Both the position numbers and the translations under genes were made by a program. A DNA stretch of 39,660 bases from a virus. Location of the stretch: IMG/VR virus record IMGVR_UViG_3300027985_000717, positions 1 through 39,660 of that record; one strand, 5' to 3'. Positions 1 to 8,282 of this stretch are shown in pieces (position 1 is the stretch's first letter; each line of letters starts with the position of its first letter). The notes under the pieces are model-generated. The model was not told the origin of the DNA. It did no database searches and worked only from the letters and a program-made list of their open reading frames with translations.

Positions 1-273
1 ATAGATTATTTAAAAAATTCTATTAAGCAAATTAACAGGAATACTATTTTAAAGACTGTATATAAAAATAAAAGTTTAGAATATTTTTTAAAATATTTAT
101 TTGAAGAATATATAATTAATAATGAAATTTCTGAATATTTTATTAAAATTGGTGATTTAAATTTAGGAAGGTCGTTCTCTGAATATACCAGAAATAAAAT
201 TATAAATTATTTTAATAAGTGCGGTTTTAACAATATAGATTTTTACAAGGAGGAAAATATTATTGAGAAATAG
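1..273 (+). CDS. C-terminal part of an unknown protein (5' partial)
   Basis: Open reading frame entering from the left edge, 90 codons, ending in TAG at 271-273. The visible protein is lysine-, isoleucine- and tyrosine-rich with no domain I recognise; its end reads ...FYKEENIIEK. It overlaps the next gene's TTG start by 11 bases, and the strong AAGGAGG at 247-253 that serves the next gene lies inside this frame, so the two are probably co-transcribed and translationally coupled. The start is outside the window. Function unknown. Confidence 0.7.
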   Translation: MDYLKNSIKQINRNTILKTVYKNKSLEYFLKYLFEEYIINNEISEYFIKIGDLNLGRSFSEYTRNKIINYFNKCGFNNIDFYKEENIIEK

Positions 274-3076
274 ACAATTTTATACATATAAATTTAAATC
301 TTCTCGATTAAAAGAATTTGATTATAATATTAATTTAACATTTGATGAAGCTAAAGAATATAAAGAGGTTATAGCTTTGGCTGACAGCCAAATATTAAGA
401 AATATTAGAGATATTCGTGGAAAAGAAACTGATTATGATTCTCTTGAAAATTTATTTTTTGAAAGAGATATAATTAAAAAAAGAAAAAAAACCACTGAAA
501 ATTCAGAAAAAATTGCAAAAATACAAGAAAAAATTAATGAAATACTGTTCATCCCAGATTATATTACAGTAGTAATGGAATATCCATCACATTATAAAAA
601 AATGTATGAAGATGGAATTATTATAAACAATAAGAAATACAGTAGAATTAGTTGTTCAGCGGGTCAAGCCAGAGTTTCAACAGTTGTTTTTTGCTGTGAT
701 GAAATTATTGATGAATTAAAAAGAAGATTAAACAACGGAAGAGATTTGAATAAAAAAATATCTCCAAGTAAATTTAACACTTATTTTGGATTGGCAGGTT
801 CTGCAACGTTTTTAGTTAGTGAACCAAAATTTATAGTTGTAAAAGATTATGAAAATGTAGTTAAATTTCAATCAAATTTTGTAACTGAAACTGACTGGAA
901 TACTGATGATAAAATTACACAACAAGAGGTTGAAGTAACATTAAATAGAACTGATGGTATGGGTTTGATTACTCCAAGACAAGCAGAGATATGGGCAAAT
1001 GATTTAGGTATAGACTGGATACCTTCACAGTTTTGTATACGTCAAAATTTTATTAAAGGTATGTTGTGTGTTTTTGATATACATAATTTTTGCAATGAAA
1101 AGAATAATGGAAACTATATAATAGATACAATTTATAAAGATAAAAATGGTCAATATATTAAAGCTGATTTAAGGGATTATGATGTAATAATTTCTGAATC
1201 ACAATTTAAGTTGTGGGATAGTTTTGATAGCTTAGATACATATATAAATAATTGTCATAAAAATAAATTGTATTGGGGAGTTTCTCAATATACACCAAAA
1301 AAACCAAAAGATATATTAAAACTTAATTATCAGTTTATACAAACATTAAATTTAAATAAAAATCAAATTGAGAAATTAGCTGAAGAATTTGTAAATTGGA
1401 TAACTAAAGTATCTTATGATGATATTAATTATATGCTATTATTTCTTTTAGGTACAAACCACAGTGAAAATAGTATTATGAAATACATCAAAGAAAGTGA
1501 TAATTATTGGATTAAAAGTTTAATTTATAATCATTCTTTGAAAGATGATAAGTATATTAGAATTAAAATAAGAGAGCTTTTAAAAATAAAGATACAAAAT
1601 GGGTGTATGGGCGATATTTTTACTGACGGAAACTTTCAAGTATTGGTTTATGACCCTTACGCTTTTATGCAACATGTATGCGGTCGGGAAGTCACTGGAT
1701 TACTTAAAAAAAATGAATTTTATTCTAATTACTGGAATGAGAAAAATGTTTCAGTTGTAGATGGAATGCGTTCTCCGCTAACATATAGAAGTGAACATGT
1801 AGTCTTAAATTTAAAGAAAAATGAAGAAACTGAAAAATGGTTTAAATATTGTAAACAAGGTATTATTTTGAATTATTTTGGTCACGAGGTTGTAAATTTT
1901 GGAGGGGCTGATGTGGACTATGATATTTTAGCCACAACTTCAAATCAACAAATAATTAATGGTGTTTATAAAAATGAACTACCTGTAGTTTATGAACCAC
2001 CAAAACCAGAAAAAATTGTTTTTACTGATGATGATTTATATAACGCCGACACTTTCTCTTTTGGTTCTATAATTGGTTCTATAACTAATAAAAGTAGTAA
2101 CGCTTATGCTTTACTTTCTAATTTAGAAAAAGAATATGGAATTGATAGTAATGAATATAAAGTTACATTATCTAGGTTGAAACAATGTTGTAAAGCACAA
2201 TCTGCTCAAATAGATAAAGCTAAAATCGGAAGAGAAGTTAAAGGTATTCCTAAATTATGGGTAAATAAACAGGAATATTGCATTTACGATGACGGTGAGA
2301 ACAAAGAAATTTTAGATACAATAGATGAAATCAAAGAAAAAGATTTTTATAACAGTATATTAATAAACAAATATCCATATTTCTTTAAATATCTATATAA
2401 AGATGCAAGGAGAAAATATAAAAAATACTGTGATGAAAACGAAGTTACATGTCATCAAAAATTTAAAATGTCTTATAAAAAACTTACTGAATTAAAAAGA
2501 CTTTTACCCGAACAAAAAGAGTTTATTAATAATTATAACAAATATATGCCATTAACTTTAAGTGATAGTCCAATGAATCTTTTGTGTCAATATATTGAAG
2601 GTATTAATTTTGACATTAATAATAAAATAAAAGAAACAAATAGCGTTGATATTTTAGATTTATATAAAAACAAGAATCATTTATACACCAAAGAAGATTT
2701 TTATGAAATAATTAATGTATTGAAAGAGCATATGAACAAGGTAAAATATGACAAAACTTTACCCAACGAATATGACACAGATTATAACTTTAATGAATCA
2801 ATAATAGAAGAGAGTAATGCCGATAATGATTTATTAGAAGATAAACTTAATTCAATATGTAGCGATGTGTATTTAGTGGTTAACTGTCTTTTAGACTATT
2901 TTTATATAGAAAAACCTAGTATGAATAAAGATATACTTTGGAATACGTATGGCAGATATATATTTGAGAATGTAAAAATTAATACAATTAAAAAACCAAT
3001 GTTTCCATTTCCAGAAGAAAAAGGAGATATTATTTATTTAAATAAAACGTATAAGTTAAAGGAGATTGATATATGA
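263..3076 (+). CDS. Single-subunit two-barrel RNA polymerase (YonO / RDR-like)
   Basis: Predicted DNA-dependent RNA polymerase carrying both double-psi beta-barrels on one chain, as in SPbeta YonO (about 905 aa) and, more distantly, eukaryotic RDR/QDE-1. Three RDR hallmarks are visible in order. Residues 130-137 read SCSAGQAR, like the SxSQxR motif. The first barrel has DGMGLITP (231-238) followed by PSQFCIR and KGMLCVFD (254-272), matching the DGxGxIS...PSAFQIR...KGxxxVD pattern. The second barrel has RSPLTYRSEH (503-512) and the metal-binding GADVDYDIL (548-556), with Asp550, Asp552 and Asp554 forming DxDxD. The usual Gly of DxDGD is Tyr here. The TTG start at 263 is chosen for AAGGAGG at 247-253. 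The stop overlaps the next gene's ATG. By analogy with YonO it should transcribe phage late genes; the 14 TAATTTATAAT sites are candidate promoters. Confidence 0.88.
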   Translation: MRNRQFYTYKFKSSRLKEFDYNINLTFDEAKEYKEVIALADSQILRNIRDIRGKETDYDSLENLFFERDIIKKRKKTTENSEKIAKIQEKINEILFIPDYITVVMEYPSHYKKMYEDGIIINNKKYSRISCSAGQARVSTVVFCCDEIIDELKRRLNNGRDLNKKISPSKFNTYFGLAGSATFLVSEPKFIVVKDYENVVKFQSNFVTETDWNTDDKITQQEVEVTLNRTDGMGLITPRQAEIWANDLGIDWIPSQFCIRQNFIKGMLCVFDIHNFCNEKNNGNYIIDTIYKDKNGQYIKADLRDYDVIISESQFKLWDSFDSLDTYINNCHKNKLYWGVSQYTPKKPKDILKLNYQFIQTLNLNKNQIEKLAEEFVNWITKVSYDDINYMLLFLLGTNHSENSIMKYIKESDNYWIKSLIYNHSLKDDKYIRIKIRELLKIKIQNGCMGDIFTDGNFQVLVYDPYAFMQHVCGREVTGLLKKNEFYSNYWNEKNVSVVDGMRSPLTYRSEHVVLNLKKNEETEKWFKYCKQGIILNYFGHEVVNFGGADVDYDILATTSNQQIINGVYKNELPVVYEPPKPEKIVFTDDDLYNADTFSFGSIIGSITNKSSNAYALLSNLEKEYGIDSNEYKVTLSRLKQCCKAQSAQIDKAKIGREVKGIPKLWVNKQEYCIYDDGENKEILDTIDEIKEKDFYNSILINKYPYFFKYLYKDARRKYKKYCDENEVTCHQKFKMSYKKLTELKRLLPEQKEFINNYNKYMPLTLSDSPMNLLCQYIEGINFDINNKIKETNSVDILDLYKNKNHLYTKEDFYEIINVLKEHMNKVKYDKTLPNEYDTDYNFNESIIEESNADNDLLEDKLNSICSDVYLVVNCLLDYFYIEKPSMNKDILWNTYGRYIFENVKINTIKKPMFPFPEEKGDIIYLNKTYKLKEIDI

Positions 3077-3870
3077 CAAATTATAAATATAATGAGTTAG
3101 TATATGTTCAGAATATATATCGCAAAGGATTTGATAGTAAGTATATTCCTTCACAACTAAGATTATTGGTTTTGTATTTTAGAGATGAGCTTAAATTAAA
3201 GCCTAAAGAAAGAGAAAAGGCATTATATGGATTTTGTGTAAAATATATATCTGGATTTAAAAAAGAAAAGCATTTTAAATCAATAAACAAAGCTTTAAGG
3301 AATGGTTTTAAAAAAGAACAAAAATTAATAGTTGTTAAAAATATTAAAATAACTAAGTCAGAGTTAAGTTATATAAATAATTTAGATATTGATTATAATT
3401 ATAAAAAAATAATGTTGGCTTTTTTAGCACAAATGAAATTAAATAAAGAAGTTTATAAGATAAAATATGAAAAAGATGATTATGATTGTATTTATTTTAA
3501 GGGTATAAATAAAAAATACAACAGTATTAAAAATATGGCAAATATACCAACTAAAATATCAATTAATGATGACGCAATAAATGAATTAAATAGGTTGGGA
3601 TATGTTAAAATATTACATAATGGAGCAATTAAATTAGATTATATTAAAAATATTAGTGAAGATGATAATATAGCATTAATAATAACAGATTATGAAAACA
3701 TTGGTTTATATTTAGATTTATATAATAATATAAATGGTGTAGTGACATGTGAAAATTGTGGTAAGCCTATTAAAAAAAATAAAAACATACAAAAATACTG
3801 CAAGGATTGTGCTAGGGAGATACAATTTGAACAAAAGAAAGAATGGGATAGAACAAGGAGAAATAGATAA
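3073..3870 (+). CDS. Zn-ribbon protein coupled to the RNA polymerase
   Basis: 265-aa protein whose ATG overlaps the polymerase stop (ATGA, 3073-3076), so the two are probably made together. Most of it is basic and helical with no domain I can name. The C-terminus has CENCGKPI and, 13 residues on, YCKDCAREI, a CxxC...CxxC zinc ribbon, then a charged helix rich in Lys and Arg. Similar Cys-ribbon tails occur in phage nucleic-acid-binding proteins. Tight coupling makes a polymerase accessory or promoter-recognition factor a reasonable guess, but nothing in the sequence proves it. Two hairpins, the second followed by a T-run, lie downstream and probably end this operon. Confidence 0.65.
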   Translation: MTNYKYNELVYVQNIYRKGFDSKYIPSQLRLLVLYFRDELKLKPKEREKALYGFCVKYISGFKKEKHFKSINKALRNGFKKEQKLIVVKNIKITKSELSYINNLDIDYNYKKIMLAFLAQMKLNKEVYKIKYEKDDYDCIYFKGINKKYNSIKNMANIPTKISINDDAINELNRLGYVKILHNGAIKLDYIKNISEDDNIALIITDYENIGLYLDLYNNINGVVTCENCGKPIKKNKNIQKYCKDCAREIQFEQKKEWDRTRRNR

Positions 3871-3889
3871 ATCCGAAAAATGAAAAACT

Positions 3890-3920
3890 CTCGAAACACT
3901 TAATATAAGTGGCTTTTGAG
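3890..3920 (+). terminator. Hairpin after the polymerase operon
   Basis: CTCGAAA-CACTTA pairs with TAAGTG-(GC)-TTTTGAG: 13 pairs with one G-T wobble, a GC bulge and an ATA loop. A T-rich stretch (ATTTTTT) follows about 11 bases later. Probably a terminator or 3'-end-protecting stem. Confidence 0.5.
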
Positions 3921-3949
3921 GTTTAATATAATTTTTTAACTTATGATAT

Positions 3950-3989
3950 ATAGGGGTTAAGTGAAAATTAAATAACCGCCCCTATTTTT
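3950..3989 (+). terminator. Rho-independent terminator
   Basis: ATAGGGG (3950-3956) pairs with CCCCTAT (3979-3985), with possible inner TTA/TAA pairing, and runs into TTTTT (3985-3989). It separates the polymerase operon from the next small gene. A further small hairpin, GTCCA/TGGAC, lies at 3994-4009. Confidence 0.65.
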
Positions 3990-4041
3990 CAATGTCCAAA
4001 TTTATGGACTCAAAAATTTCGCAACTAAGGAGAAGATAAAA

Positions 4042-4197
4042 TTGACTCAAATAAAGCAAGAAATATTCAACGAAATGAGAAAACTAAATTTATTAGTTTC
4101 TGAAAAGCATAAAAAGAATTATGCCAAAACAAAAAGATATAAACACGTTGAAGATGATATATTTGAAAAATATCTTAGATTGAAAAATCAAAAATAA
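4042..4197 (+). CDS. Small basic protein, 51 aa
   Basis: TTG start at 4042, six bases after AAGGAGAAG (4027-4035); stop TAA at 4195-4197. The protein begins MTQIKQEIFNEMRKLN and is very lysine-rich and predicted helical, with no Cys motif or membrane segment. No family recognised. The strong ribosome binding site, the tight fit and the downstream gene support a real gene. No clear promoter is visible between the terminator at 3950-3989 and this start. Confidence 0.6.
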   Translation: MTQIKQEIFNEMRKLNLLVSEKHKKNYAKTKRYKHVEDDIFEKYLRLKNQK

Positions 4198-4217
4198 ACC
4201 ATAGAAAGGTTGATTAT

Positions 4218-4244
4218 ATGTACATAAGTGGTATCTATGGCTAA
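4218..4244 (+). CDS. Putative 8-codon leader peptide
   Basis: A tiny frame, MYISGIYG then TAA (4242-4244), starts at ATG 4218, nine bases after GAAAGG (4204-4209). Its end overlaps the ATG (4237) of the nuclease gene, which has no good ribosome binding site of its own. This is the usual arrangement for translational coupling or leader-peptide control. Inference only. Confidence 0.4.
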   Translation: MYISGIYG

Positions 4245-5664
4245 AAAGAAAAATAATGGAAAGATAAAAATTAGCTTTTGTGGTAACAATTCTACTAATG
4301 TAACTGGTTCTATGATACTTATAGAAACTGAAAATAAAAACATATTGCTTGAATGTGGAATTACTCAAAGTCAAAATATGCTAGAGGATTATAAAAATAA
4401 TTCTTCTAAATTTCCATTCAAAGCAAAAAATATAGACTATTTATTTATAAATCATGTTCACGCTGACCATTCTTGTTTAACTCCTAAATTAATACACGAT
4501 GGTTTTGAAGGTAAAATTATAGCAACACATTTAACAGCTAGATTAATGAAACCTATGCTAAATGATAGTTGTAAAATTGTAACTAAGGATTGTGAATACT
4601 TATTAAAGAAACGTGGTAAAGATTTAGAACCTTTTTATATACAAGAAGATGTTGATAAAGCATTAAATTTAACTTATGAATATGATTATAGTGAAATATA
4701 TGAATTAGATGAATATATAAGTTTTAGATTCTTAAAAAACTCTCATATTATAGGTGCAGCACAATTAGAATTATTTATTAAAAGTAATTCAGGTCATGTA
4801 AATAAGATTTTGTATACAAGTGACTTAGGTGGTAATAAAATTAAAAATTATTACACTGAGGAAAATGAATTGTGTAGCAAAGCATCTGTGGTAATATCTG
4901 AATGTACATATGGTTCTACTGATAAAAATAAATCAAGTGATAGAAATAAAGATTTAGAAAAAATTAAAACAGTTGTAAATCAAGTTTGTTTAGAAGCTAA
5001 AGGTAGAATACTAATTCCAGTATTTTCTTTAGCAAGAAGTCAACAAATACTAACTGATTTGTATATGCTTTTTTCTGAGGACAAAGATTTTAAAATTCCT
5101 ATTGTGGTTGATAGTCCTCTTATTTGGGAAATCACACAAGTATATAAAAATGAATTACAAGGTGAACAAAAGGAATTATTTGAAAAAGTATTTAATTGGT
5201 CTAATGTAAGATTTATTAAAGATTATAACGAGAGTGAAGTTTGCTCTATAGATAAGAGTCCTAAGCTCGTTTTAAGCAGTTCGGGGTTTTTGCAAAAAGG
5301 CAGAAGTGTCCAATATTTAAAACAATTTATAAAAAATAAATCAGACCATGTAATTACGGTTGGTTATGCCCCAGAGGGTAGTATAGCTTATAAAATAAAA
5401 CATAATCAAAAATATATTACAATAGATGGAGAATCTTTTAAAAATAAATGCGGAATTACTGTTTTAAATTCATACTCTTCTCATATATCTCAAATTGAAC
5501 TTCTAAATTATTTAAAAAGTATAAATGCTGATAAGTATTATTTAGTTCATGGAGACAAATTTAGTAAGGAAGAGTTTAAAAAATTATTAGAAGAAGAATT
5601 ACAAAAAATGTGTAAAACTTCAAGAGTAATTTCTACTAATAAAGACACCGTATGCAATTTGTAA
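4237..5664 (+). CDS. Beta-CASP metallo-beta-lactamase-fold ribonuclease
   Basis: Predicted RNA endo/exonuclease of the RNase J / CPSF-73-like branch, about 475 aa, the usual size for the single-chain bacterial forms. Visible motifs: HVHADH (residues about 73-78, the HxHxDH zinc site), SHIIGAAQ (motif 3 His), SDLGG (motif 4 Asp), DSPL in the beta-CASP insertion, SSGFLQKGR, SYSSHIS (CASP motif B region) and YYLVHGD (C-terminal His). All expected metal ligands appear to be present. A GTG at 4228 would add three residues (MVS); ATG 4237 gives MAKKKNNGK and is preferred, possibly translated by coupling to the leader at 4218. Its place beside a phage RNA polymerase suggests a role in maturing or degrading phage or host transcripts, which is inference. 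Confidence 0.85.
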   Translation: MAKKKNNGKIKISFCGNNSTNVTGSMILIETENKNILLECGITQSQNMLEDYKNNSSKFPFKAKNIDYLFINHVHADHSCLTPKLIHDGFEGKIIATHLTARLMKPMLNDSCKIVTKDCEYLLKKRGKDLEPFYIQEDVDKALNLTYEYDYSEIYELDEYISFRFLKNSHIIGAAQLELFIKSNSGHVNKILYTSDLGGNKIKNYYTEENELCSKASVVISECTYGSTDKNKSSDRNKDLEKIKTVVNQVCLEAKGRILIPVFSLARSQQILTDLYMLFSEDKDFKIPIVVDSPLIWEITQVYKNELQGEQKELFEKVFNWSNVRFIKDYNESEVCSIDKSPKLVLSSSGFLQKGRSVQYLKQFIKNKSDHVITVGYAPEGSIAYKIKHNQKYITIDGESFKNKCGITVLNSYSSHISQIELLNYLKSINADKYYLVHGDKFSKEEFKKLLEEELQKMCKTSRVISTNKDTVCNL

Positions 5665-5668
5665 TATA

Positions 5669-5683
5669 TTAATTTATAATTAT
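5669..5683 (+). promoter_or_regulatory. TAATTTATAAT motif, copy 1 (upstream of tRNA-Tyr)
   Basis: TTAATTTATAATTAT directly after the nuclease gene and 35 bases before tRNA-Tyr. It contains the 11-nt core found in 14 places. No -35 hexamer is visible. Proposed phage late promoter driving the tRNA. Confidence 0.65.
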
Positions 5684-5684
5684 A

Positions 5685-5712
5685 AGGGGATTGTAGTGGC
5701 TACATCTCCCCT
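5685..5712 (+). other. Hairpin between motif 1 and tRNA-Tyr
   Basis: AGGGGA pairs with TCCCCT, and inside it TGTAG pairs with CTACA around a TGG loop. It starts one base after the motif, so it would sit at the 5' end of a motif-driven transcript, or act as a terminator for upstream readthrough (followed by ATTTAT). Confidence 0.55.
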
Positions 5713-5718
5713 ATTTAT

Positions 5719-5805
5719 GGATAGGTATGCATAGAGGCGATTGCCCCTGACTGTAAATCAGGTACGTAAGAAACGCCGTAGGTTCAACTCCTACCCTATC
5801 CACCA
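5719..5805 (+). tRNA. tRNA-Tyr (GUA anticodon)
   Basis: Complete cloverleaf with an encoded CCA end. Acceptor GGATAGG pairs with CCTATCC; the anticodon arm is CCTGA-CTGTAAA-TCAGG with anticodon GTA; the T arm is GTAGG-TTCAACT-CCTAC; discriminator A then CCA. The long variable arm (CGT-AAGAA-ACG) is what bacterial tRNA-Tyr has. It may supplement the host pool for the Tyr-rich phage proteins. Confidence 0.93.
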
Positions 5806-5864
5806 AATTAAAATATAAAAGGTCGAAAATAATTAATAAAATAAACTCAGGAGGAATATAAACT

Positions 5865-7205
5865 TTGAGTGAATTAAATAGAAAAGATAAAGAATCTTTT
5901 TTAGATTATGCTGAAAGATTAATAAAAAATAGAAAAGAATTAGATTTAGATAAATCAGAGGTTTATGAATTATTATATGGAGAACAGGTTTCTTCAGACC
6001 ACGCAAGAAAGTGTTTAACTAATCTTGAAAAAACCATTGAAGAGTCTAAAAAATGTAATATATCAAAATTACACAATGATTTAAATGATGAAGATTTAAA
6101 ACAAGAATTAGGAAAAAATTATAAAGAAACAATTGAATTAAATAAAGATGGCTCACAATCTAGTGATAAATTATTAGTTATGTCTCAAGAACAAAGCAAA
6201 GATGTAAATTATCTTCTGCAAGCACATGGTTATTGTATAAAATCATGGGAGTTAATATCAGCCAGAAATAATATATGGAACGTGTATTCAAAACAAGATG
6301 GAATTAATACATTATATAGTTCAAAAATTGTAGTTAAACCTAGAATTGATAATATTACTTTTGAAGAAATTACTGAACATTTTGAAGAGTTTTCAAATAA
6401 TTACATAAAACCAAATATTAAAAAATATACATATACAAATTCTGGTAAAATGATAGAAATACCTATAATGGATTTACATTTAGGAAAACTTGCTTGGAAT
6501 GATGAAACTGGTGAAAATTACGACCATAATATCGCTGAAGAAAGATTTCTACAAGTGATATCCGATTTTATTAATAGAACAAAACATTATACATTTGATA
6601 AAATTCTTTTTCCGATAGGACAAGATTTTTTCAATTTTGATTCTATTGATGGAACTACAACCAAAGGAACAAGACAGGACAATGACCTTAGATGGCAAAA
6701 ACTTTATTTAAAAGGTATGGAAATTTTAGTTAAAGCAATAGACTTGTTATCGCAAATCGCTCCTGTTGAAATTTTTTATGTTGCGGGGAATCACGATAAA
6801 ATGACAAGTTATTATGCTGTAAATTATATATTTGCTTGGTACAGAAATAATGAAAATGTAAGTGTTGATATAAACCCAAAAACTAGAAAATATATTCAAT
6901 TTGGCGAATGCTTAATAGGTTTTTCTCATGGAGATATGGAAAAAGCAAAAATTAGTGGAATTATGCAAAATGAAGCTAGAGAAATGTGGGGAAAAACTAA
7001 ATATCACGAATGGCATTTAGGTCATTTGCATAGTGAACACGCCAAAGAGAAAGATGGTATTATAATTAGAAATATCAGTTCTATTACAGGAAGTGATGCT
7101 TGGCATATAGAATCTGGTTATATAGGAGCTATAAAGAAAGCACAAGCATTTATCTGGGACAAAGAGTATGGTTTAACAGATATTCTTAATTCTATAATTA
7201 AATAA
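5865..7205 (+). CDS. Calcineurin-like metallophosphoesterase
   Basis: 446-aa predicted metal-dependent phosphoesterase. The C-terminal two thirds carry the family's metal ligands in order: DLHLG (D203, H205), GQDFFNFD (252-259, a variant of GDxxD), GNHD (308-311), SHGD (354-357) and GHLHSEH (386-392). The N-terminal 120 residues are helical and charged, unlike the minimal family fold, and may bind nucleic acid or a partner. Such proteins are common in large Firmicute phages near packaging genes; a DNA or nucleotide phosphodiesterase role is possible but the substrate cannot be read from sequence. TTG start at 5865 after AGGAGG. It follows tRNA-Tyr with no new motif, so it may be on the same transcript. 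Confidence 0.85.
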   Translation: MSELNRKDKESFLDYAERLIKNRKELDLDKSEVYELLYGEQVSSDHARKCLTNLEKTIEESKKCNISKLHNDLNDEDLKQELGKNYKETIELNKDGSQSSDKLLVMSQEQSKDVNYLLQAHGYCIKSWELISARNNIWNVYSKQDGINTLYSSKIVVKPRIDNITFEEITEHFEEFSNNYIKPNIKKYTYTNSGKMIEIPIMDLHLGKLAWNDETGENYDHNIAEERFLQVISDFINRTKHYTFDKILFPIGQDFFNFDSIDGTTTKGTRQDNDLRWQKLYLKGMEILVKAIDLLSQIAPVEIFYVAGNHDKMTSYYAVNYIFAWYRNNENVSVDINPKTRKYIQFGECLIGFSHGDMEKAKISGIMQNEAREMWGKTKYHEWHLGHLHSEHAKEKDGIIIRNISSITGSDAWHIESGYIGAIKKAQAFIWDKEYGLTDILNSIIK

Positions 7206-7274
7206 ACTATAAATAAAAACAATCAATTAAAAAATAAAATAAGCTGTAAAGCTTAATGAAAGGTAATATTATAA

Positions 7275-7952
7275 ATGATAAATAAAAATAAAATAACATT
7301 CAATGGTTTAATAGAAATTATCGAAAATACTGTGGATGGTAAATCCGAGTGTAGTATAATCTGTGATTATAAATTAGCAAAAAGATTAGAAGATTTTTGT
7401 GTAAATACTTTTGTTTTTGATGAAATCGACGTTTCATATGGTTCAGAAAATGAAGATTATTTAGTTACAGTTGTGTATGGAGATAATAAATTATGTTATG
7501 ATTCACAAACATTAAAAACTGAAAACGGTGTAATCAAGTCTAATAGAACTAAAAGCATATATTATATTTTTACAGAAATCTCACTTAGTGAAATAAAGGA
7601 AAGTTTACATACTGATTTAGATTATAGTTATCGTGCCTTAGAAGACATTTGTCCTTGTTGTGATGAATTTATTTCGGAATGTAATTGTAATTTTACTAAA
7701 GAGGAAGATTATTGTGTAATTTATAAACAAACATGTGATAATTGTGGTGAATGCAATATTGAAATTGATGATTCTGAATTAGAAGAAATTAGACTTATTA
7801 TATCAACTGTTTCTGATATATTAGGAACTGATGGTTGTGAAACCTGTATCACAGATATAGTTACATGTTTATTTATAAAAGCTAAAGAAATTGGCAAGCA
7901 AGAAGCATCTTTAGATATTAAAGATTATATCGAAAATATGTATCAAAGTTAA
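7275..7952 (+). CDS. Unknown acidic protein with a Cys cluster
   Basis: 225 aa, ATG after GAAAGG. Residues about 126-162 contain a dense cysteine cluster (CPCC, CNC, then CDNCGEC) that looks metal-binding but does not match a standard zinc finger I can name; a later CETC is also present. The rest is acidic and mixed alpha/beta. No membrane segment or signal peptide. Lies between the phosphoesterase and a smaller Cys-containing protein. Function unknown. Confidence 0.7.
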   Translation: MINKNKITFNGLIEIIENTVDGKSECSIICDYKLAKRLEDFCVNTFVFDEIDVSYGSENEDYLVTVVYGDNKLCYDSQTLKTENGVIKSNRTKSIYYIFTEISLSEIKESLHTDLDYSYRALEDICPCCDEFISECNCNFTKEEDYCVIYKQTCDNCGECNIEIDDSELEEIRLIISTVSDILGTDGCETCITDIVTCLFIKAKEIGKQEASLDIKDYIENMYQS

Positions 7953-7961
7953 GATAAAATA

Positions 7962-7976
7962 TTAATTTATAATTAT
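7962..7976 (+). promoter_or_regulatory. TAATTTATAAT motif, copy 2
   Basis: TTAATTTATAATTAT, 18 bases before the ATG of the 60-aa gene. The ribosome binding site AAAGGA follows almost at once, so transcripts starting near the motif's 3' end would have a very short leader. Confidence 0.65.
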
Positions 7977-7994
7977 TAAAAGGAATGACTTAAT

Positions 7995-8177
7995 ATGACC
8001 GATAAAGAATTTCAAGAATATAAAGAGGAATTAAAAAATAAAAATTTTTGTGTTAAATGTTTAAAAGAATTAACTAATAATTCACTTGATAATTTTTGTG
8101 ATGAAAATTGTTCAAAAAATTATTACGATGAGATTCGTAATGATGGATATTCAGTAGAAGATTATTTGGTTAATTAA
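7995..8177 (+). CDS. Small zinc-finger-like protein, 60 aa
   Basis: ATG start with AAAGGA upstream and motif copy 2 at 7962. The protein has CVKC (residues about 19-22) and CDENC (34-38), a CxxC...CxxxC arrangement suggesting one bound zinc, in an otherwise acidic helical chain. No family recognised. Its stop codon (8175-8177) lies inside motif copy 3, so the next transcription unit begins right at its end. Confidence 0.7.
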   Translation: MTDKEFQEYKEELKNKNFCVKCLKELTNNSLDNFCDENCSKNYYDEIRNDGYSVEDYLVN

Positions 8178-8188
8178 TTTATAATAGT
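8174..8188 (+). promoter_or_regulatory. TAATTTATAAT motif, copy 3 (upstream of a structured RNA)
   Basis: TTAATTTATAATAGT overlapping the stop of the 60-aa gene. The stretch it precedes contains no gene start for 170 bases but holds a compact RNA fold and a terminator-like hairpin, so this copy appears to drive a non-coding RNA. Confidence 0.65.
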
Positions 8189-8190
8189 TT

Positions 8191-8270
8191 ATATCTCCCC
8201 TATCCCTTGTATTGCTAAGCGTCTGGTGAGAACCGCATAGAGAGCTTGCACTGTTGTATGGGGAGTTATT
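8191..8270 (+). ncRNA. Candidate small structured RNA upstream of the terminase genes
   Basis: A roughly 80-nt fold begins just after motif copy 3. The outer stem is CTCCCC (8195-8200) with GGGGAG (8260-8265). The middle stem is TGC-AAGC (8213-8220, one bulged T) with GCTT-GCA (8244-8250). The inner stem is GGT-GAGA-ACC (8225-8234), closed by a GNRA tetraloop. It is followed by TTATTTTTAT and then a 13-bp hairpin. No credible ORF covers it. Together with the motif and hairpin this looks like an independent sRNA gene of about 120 nt. Family unknown; its place directly before terminase invites comparison with packaging RNAs, without any sequence support. Confidence 0.5.
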
Positions 8271-8282
8271 TTTATATTTATT

